A stretch of DNA of 64,000 nucleotides from the NCBI RefSeq assembly GCF_006175985.1, contig NZ_SRSH01000001.1:124001-188000 (forward strand). The letters run 5' to 3'. The stretch comes from Methylotetracoccus oryzae. GTDB lineage: Bacteria; Pseudomonadota; Gammaproteobacteria; Methylococcales; Methylococcaceae. The notes under the pieces are model-generated. The model searched no databases, was not told the DNA's origin, and worked only from the letters and a program-made list of their open reading frames with translations. The position numbers and the translations under genes are program-made. Numbering within the stretch: position 1 is the first letter of the stretch; every line of letters begins with the position of its first letter. Positions 61,186-64,000 of this stretch are shown here, in pieces.

Positions 61186-62637
61186 ATGAGCACCTCTTTA
61201 GTCTGGTTTCGCCGAGATCTTCGCCTGAGCGACAACCCGGCGCTGGCGGAGGCCATCGAAGTCGGCGGCACCGTCATACCGGTTTTCGTTGACGACAGCG
61301 CCGACGGCCTGCCCTGGCCTCCCGGCAGCGCCAGCCGGTGGTGGCTGCACCATAGCCTGCAAGCCCTGGACAGAAGTCTCAACGCGCGTGGCTCTCGCCT
61401 CATCATCCGCCGTGGGCCAACGGCCATCGCGCTGCAACAGTTGATTGCCGAGACAGGTGCTACCCGGATCCTCTGGAACCGCCTCTATGAGCCCGCCTAC
61501 ATTGCGCGGGACCAGACGTTGAAATCCCAGCTGAGGAAAGAGGGACTGGACGTTCGGTCGTATAACAGCGCCCTGCTGTTCGAGCCCTGGACCGTGGCGA
61601 CGCAAAAGCAGGAACCCTATCGGGTTTTCACGCCCTTCTGGCGCTCGGCCCGCGGCATCGGCTTCCCCCCCCCAAAACGCACGCCGGTCGAACGGCTTCC
61701 TTCGGTATCACCGACACTGCCCAGCCTCGATGTCGCCGAGTTGGGACTGCTGCCACGAATCGCCTGGGACGCAGGATTGAAGGCAACCTGGACCCCCGGC
61801 GAAGACGCTGCGACCCAGAGCCTCGAAGATTTCATCCGGCAGCCCCTGGCAAGCTACGCCGACGACCGCGATCGCCCGGACTGCGTTGGCACGTCCCGCC
61901 TGTCGCCCCATCTGCATTTCGGCGAGATCGGGCCTCGGCAGATCGTCGCTGCGCTCCATCATGCCCGGGGCCGGCAATCAAGCCCTCCTGCTCCGCGCCA
62001 TTTCGAGACCTTTGTGCGCGAGATCGGCTGGCGCGAATTCGCCTACCACCTCCTCTATCATTTCCCCGCGACGACCGACGCACCGCTGGATCCCCGCTTC
62101 GTGGATTTCCCCTGGGCCGACGGCGATCAGGCCGAAACCCTCGCGCGCTGGCAGCGGGGCCAGACCGGAATCCCCCTGATCGACGCCGGTATGCGCGAGC
62201 TATGGCATACCGGCTGGATGCACAACCGCGTCCGCATGGCCGTCGCGTCATTCCTGACGAAGAATCTCCGCCTGCCCTGGCTGGCGGGAGCGCGATGGTT
62301 CTGGGACACCCTGGTCGATGCCGATCTCGCGAGCAACACGCTGGGCTGGCAGTGGAGCGCCGGCTGCGGCGCCGACGCCGCCCCGTATTTTCGCGTCTTC
62401 AATCCGGTACTGCAGGGTCAGCGGTTCGACGGACGTGGGGCCTATGTCAGGCGCTGGGTGCCCGAACTGGCGCGGCTAGACGACAAGGTGCTGCACGAGC
62501 CGTGGATCGCCGATCGCCAGCGGCTCGCCGCAGCCGGTATCGAACTGGGCCGGAGTTACCCCGAGCCGATCGTCGATCTGCGCGAAAGTCGCCTGCAGGC
62601 CTTGGCGGCCTACGCGATGATGAAGGAGAAGAACTGA
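61186..62637 (+). CDS. phrB: Class I deoxyribodipyrimidine (CPD) photolyase
   Basis: The enzyme uses FADH- and light to split cyclobutane pyrimidine dimers. The 483 residues start SLVWFRRDLRLSDNPALAEA (antenna domain) and hold RLSPHLHFGEIGPRQIVAAL, the WHTGWMHNRVRMAVASFLTK helix, and NTLGWQWSAGCGADAAPYFR plus VFNPVLQGQRFD, the conserved FAD and dimer-binding core. The antenna (folate or deazaflavin) cannot be assigned. It follows the iron-sulfur photolyase by 101 nt in the same direction, so both main UV lesions are covered by adjacent genes. Confidence 0.94.
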   Translation: MSTSLVWFRRDLRLSDNPALAEAIEVGGTVIPVFVDDSADGLPWPPGSASRWWLHHSLQALDRSLNARGSRLIIRRGPTAIALQQLIAETGATRILWNRLYEPAYIARDQTLKSQLRKEGLDVRSYNSALLFEPWTVATQKQEPYRVFTPFWRSARGIGFPPPKRTPVERLPSVSPTLPSLDVAELGLLPRIAWDAGLKATWTPGEDAATQSLEDFIRQPLASYADDRDRPDCVGTSRLSPHLHFGEIGPRQIVAALHHARGRQSSPPAPRHFETFVREIGWREFAYHLLYHFPATTDAPLDPRFVDFPWADGDQAETLARWQRGQTGIPLIDAGMRELWHTGWMHNRVRMAVASFLTKNLRLPWLAGARWFWDTLVDADLASNTLGWQWSAGCGADAAPYFRVFNPVLQGQRFDGRGAYVRRWVPELARLDDKVLHEPWIADRQRLAAAGIELGRSYPEPIVDLRESRLQALAAYAMMKEKN

Positions 62638-62665
62638 ACCGGTGGCGGCGCACCGGGAACAACGC

Positions 62666-63406
62666 TCACGTGCGCCTTCGCTCCCGGTCGACCACGGCGA
62701 GCGACGCGGCCGCCACCGCGGCCGGCGGCACCAGAACGTTGAGTAACGGCACGCTCAGACCTACTTGCACCGTCAGGCCGAACAGCAATCGCAGCAGGCC
62801 CATCTCCTTTAGCCGGGATTCCTGCTCCGCGAACGTCAAGCCCAGGGTATCCAGTGGATAGGAGAAGTAGTTCCGGGTGATGTACCACGCCGTGACCCCG
62901 AGCCACAGCGGCGGCGCGATCATGTTGATGCCCGGGATCACGAACAGCACCAAGACAGGCAAGGCGCGCAGCAGGAATCCGAGAACGCGCCGTAGCTCTG
63001 CGGACATGCTGCGCCAGGTCGAGCGAACGATGCCGTCGCCGCGAGCGCGATCCAGCACGCCGGCCTGGCCAAGCAACCGATCGGCCAAGAGTGCATGGAA
63101 CGGGGCCCCGAGGACATTGGCCACCAGCGTGAACGTGAAGAACACCAGCAGCACGAACAAGGCCCCAAACACCGGCCATAGGATCCAGCGCAGAAAATCG
63201 AGCCAGGCTGGCAGAATCCACTGCAGGAATAGCTCGAAATAGTGCCCCGCGACCCACAAGGCCAACGAAAATACGACGAGGTTGATCAGTAAGGGTGCGA
63301 TGACCAGCAGACGGATGTCCCGCTGCCTGAGCCGGGTGAAGCCCCGTAGCAGCAGCGTGGCCCCGGCCAGCGCATTCGGCTTGTGTTGCTTGGTGGCGGA
63401 TGACAT
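62666..63406 (-). CDS. cysZ: CysZ-family sulfate permease / EI24-domain membrane protein
   Basis: The 246-residue protein has four to six hydrophobic helices (LLVIAPLLINLVVFSLALWV, FGALFVLLVFFTFTLVANVL, LLRALPVLVLFVIPGINMIA). CysZ-type features are LRQRDIRLLVIAPLLIN, APFHALLADRLLG and YFSYPLDTLGLTFAEQ. CysZ brings in sulfate for assimilation, which would feed the CysI pathway at 15.2 kb. The ATG at 63406 matches the family start; an in-frame extension of 23 residues was rejected. It is convergent with the photolyase gene. Confidence 0.88.
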   Translation of the reverse strand: MSSATKQHKPNALAGATLLLRGFTRLRQRDIRLLVIAPLLINLVVFSLALWVAGHYFELFLQWILPAWLDFLRWILWPVFGALFVLLVFFTFTLVANVLGAPFHALLADRLLGQAGVLDRARGDGIVRSTWRSMSAELRRVLGFLLRALPVLVLFVIPGINMIAPPLWLGVTAWYITRNYFSYPLDTLGLTFAEQESRLKEMGLLRLLFGLTVQVGLSVPLLNVLVPPAAVAAASLAVVDRERRRT

Positions 63407-63501
63407 GAGCTTTCGGATCGAGTTCAGCGTATGAGCGGAATGACCGCGGCGACACCCCCTCACGCTTCGTGGCACTTAAGCCTGGGGCGATGCCTCAGGG
63501 C

Positions 63502-64000
63502 TCAGGATTCAGAGGTTTCCTTGAAGAAGCTGGGGTTCATACCGTAGCGACTCAGCAGTCGATAGAACTCCGTCCGGTTCCGTTTGGCGAGTTTGGCGGC
63601 CTGGGAGACGTTGCCGTTGGTGCTTTGGAGCAACCGGGCAAGGTAATTGCGTTCGAACTGTTCCTTGGCCTCCTGCAACGGGAGAAATGTACCGGGCGCA
63701 TCACGCAGTGCATTCTGCACCAGGCTCAATGGAATCAGCGATGTGGTCGACAGCGCCAGGCATTGCTCTACGACGTTCCGCAATTGCCGAATGTTGCCGG
63801 GCCAGTGGAACGACACCAGCACCTCCATGGCCTCCGGCGAAAACCCACGAACATCAGCCGCATATGTTTCCGCAAGTTCGCGCAGGAAGTGTTGGGCGAG
63901 CAGCGTGATGTCCTCGGGGCGTTCCTGCAGCGTCGGCAGCGTCAGTGTGACGACGCTGAGACGATAGTAGAGGTCTTCCCGGAACTTGCCCTCGGCCATG
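63502..64000 (-). CDS. glrR: GlrR/QseF-like sigma-54 response regulator (N-terminus cut by window edge)
   Basis: Only the last 166 codons are in the window. They hold the end of the AAA+ domain (GKFREDLYYRLSVVTLTLPT, VSFHWPGNIRQLRNVVEQC) and a Fis-type DNA-binding domain (QSTNGNVSQAAKLAKRNRTE, FYRLLSRYGMNPSFFKE). The C-terminus, especially EAKEQFERNYLARLLQ and RNRTEFYRLLSR, closely follows GlrR, which in enterics controls glmY with sigma-54. glmY/glmZ signalling involves RapZ, encoded at the other end of this window. The receiver domain and partner kinase lie outside. Confidence 0.82.
   Translation of the reverse strand, partial: MAEGKFREDLYYRLSVVTLTLPTLQERPEDITLLAQHFLRELAETYAADVRGFSPEAMEVLVSFHWPGNIRQLRNVVEQCLALSTTSLIPLSLVQNALRDAPGTFLPLQEAKEQFERNYLARLLQSTNGNVSQAAKLAKRNRTEFYRLLSRYGMNPSFFKETSES

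Noticed and set aside
1..64000. CRISPR arrays, rRNA genes, phage or transposase genes
   Set aside because: No regularly spaced direct repeats, rRNA signatures or transposase/integrase frames were seen; the only candidate mobile element is the intron-like block at 46.4-47.0 kb.

Overview
The window is a stretch of chromosome from a GC-rich gammaproteobacterium. It carries several gene orders conserved in that class: kdsD-kdsC-lptC-lptA-lptB-rpoN-hpf-rapZ, rhodanese-secB-gpsA with trmL converging on gpsA, secA-argJ-mutT, glnA with ntrBC, and a methyltransferase-rnhA-dnaQ operon divergent from mltD. The mix of assimilatory CysI with a DUF934 partner, a persulfide-sensor-type ArsR repressor, NhaD, a GH57 glycosidase and glycogen phosphorylase would suit a Chromatiales or Ectothiorhodospiraceae-like sulfur bacterium. 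That placement is inference, because no taxonomic marker gene is present. There are two tRNA genes (Arg-TCG and Ser-TGA), no rRNA and no CRISPR array.

Layout. 1-6171 (minus strand): the Kdo/LPS-transport/sigma-54 operon, ending in a rapZ cut by the window edge and lacking ptsN. 6.3-9.7 kb: an RlpA-like protein with a clear sigma-70 promoter, tRNA-Arg, an exported orphan and a PhoX-family protein. 9.8-15 kb: a GT2-GtrA membrane glycosyltransferase, a GH57 enzyme, a small membrane protein and NhaD. 15.2-17.3 kb: cysI-DUF934. 17.4-22.2 kb: ctpA, then an SqrR/YgaV-like regulator, membrane rhodanese, secB and gpsA, with trmL converging. 22.2-31.4 kb: glycogen phosphorylase, ntrC-ntrB, glnA, a MutT-ThiE fusion and argJ. 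The glnA upstream region holds a well-spaced sigma-54 promoter and an NtrC dyad. 31.4-36.8 kb: secA divergent from uvrC-pgsA.

37.4-42.5 kb is the most distinctive block. arsM-like and arsS genes overlap by 4 bp. Divergent from them lie a fused TVP38 membrane protein/FAD-disulfide oxidoreductase gene and a TIGR04283-type glycosyltransferase. Together they look like an arsenosugar-type organoarsenical pathway. 42.8-46.3 kb is a minus-strand run of an outer-membrane barrel, an unknown exported protein, a cupin and a RibD-like reductase, whose joint role is unknown. 46.3-47.0 kb has no gene and shows features of a decayed, ORF-less group II intron. 47-50 kb: an FCY1-type cytosine deaminase, an ICMT-like methyltransferase, OmpA and tRNA-Ser. 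50.3-58.2 kb: housekeeping genes (dnaQ, rnhA, mltD, trpS, PilZ, DUF1249, purK, purE). 58.3-62.6 kb: ubiG, DUF393, an iron-sulfur (6-4)-type photolyase and a class I photolyase, a compact light-dependent repair block. The window ends in cysZ and a truncated GlrR-like sigma-54 activator.

Three themes link the genes. Envelope biogenesis covers LPS transport, RlpA, MltD, OmpA, SecA and SecB. Sigma-54 and nitrogen control covers RpoN, NtrBC, glnA and GlrR. Sulfur and arsenic handling covers CysI, CysZ, the SqrR-like regulator with rhodanese, and ArsM/ArsS. Start codons were chosen by conserved N-termini, Shine-Dalgarno sequences and neighbour spacing, so several differ from the longest open frame.
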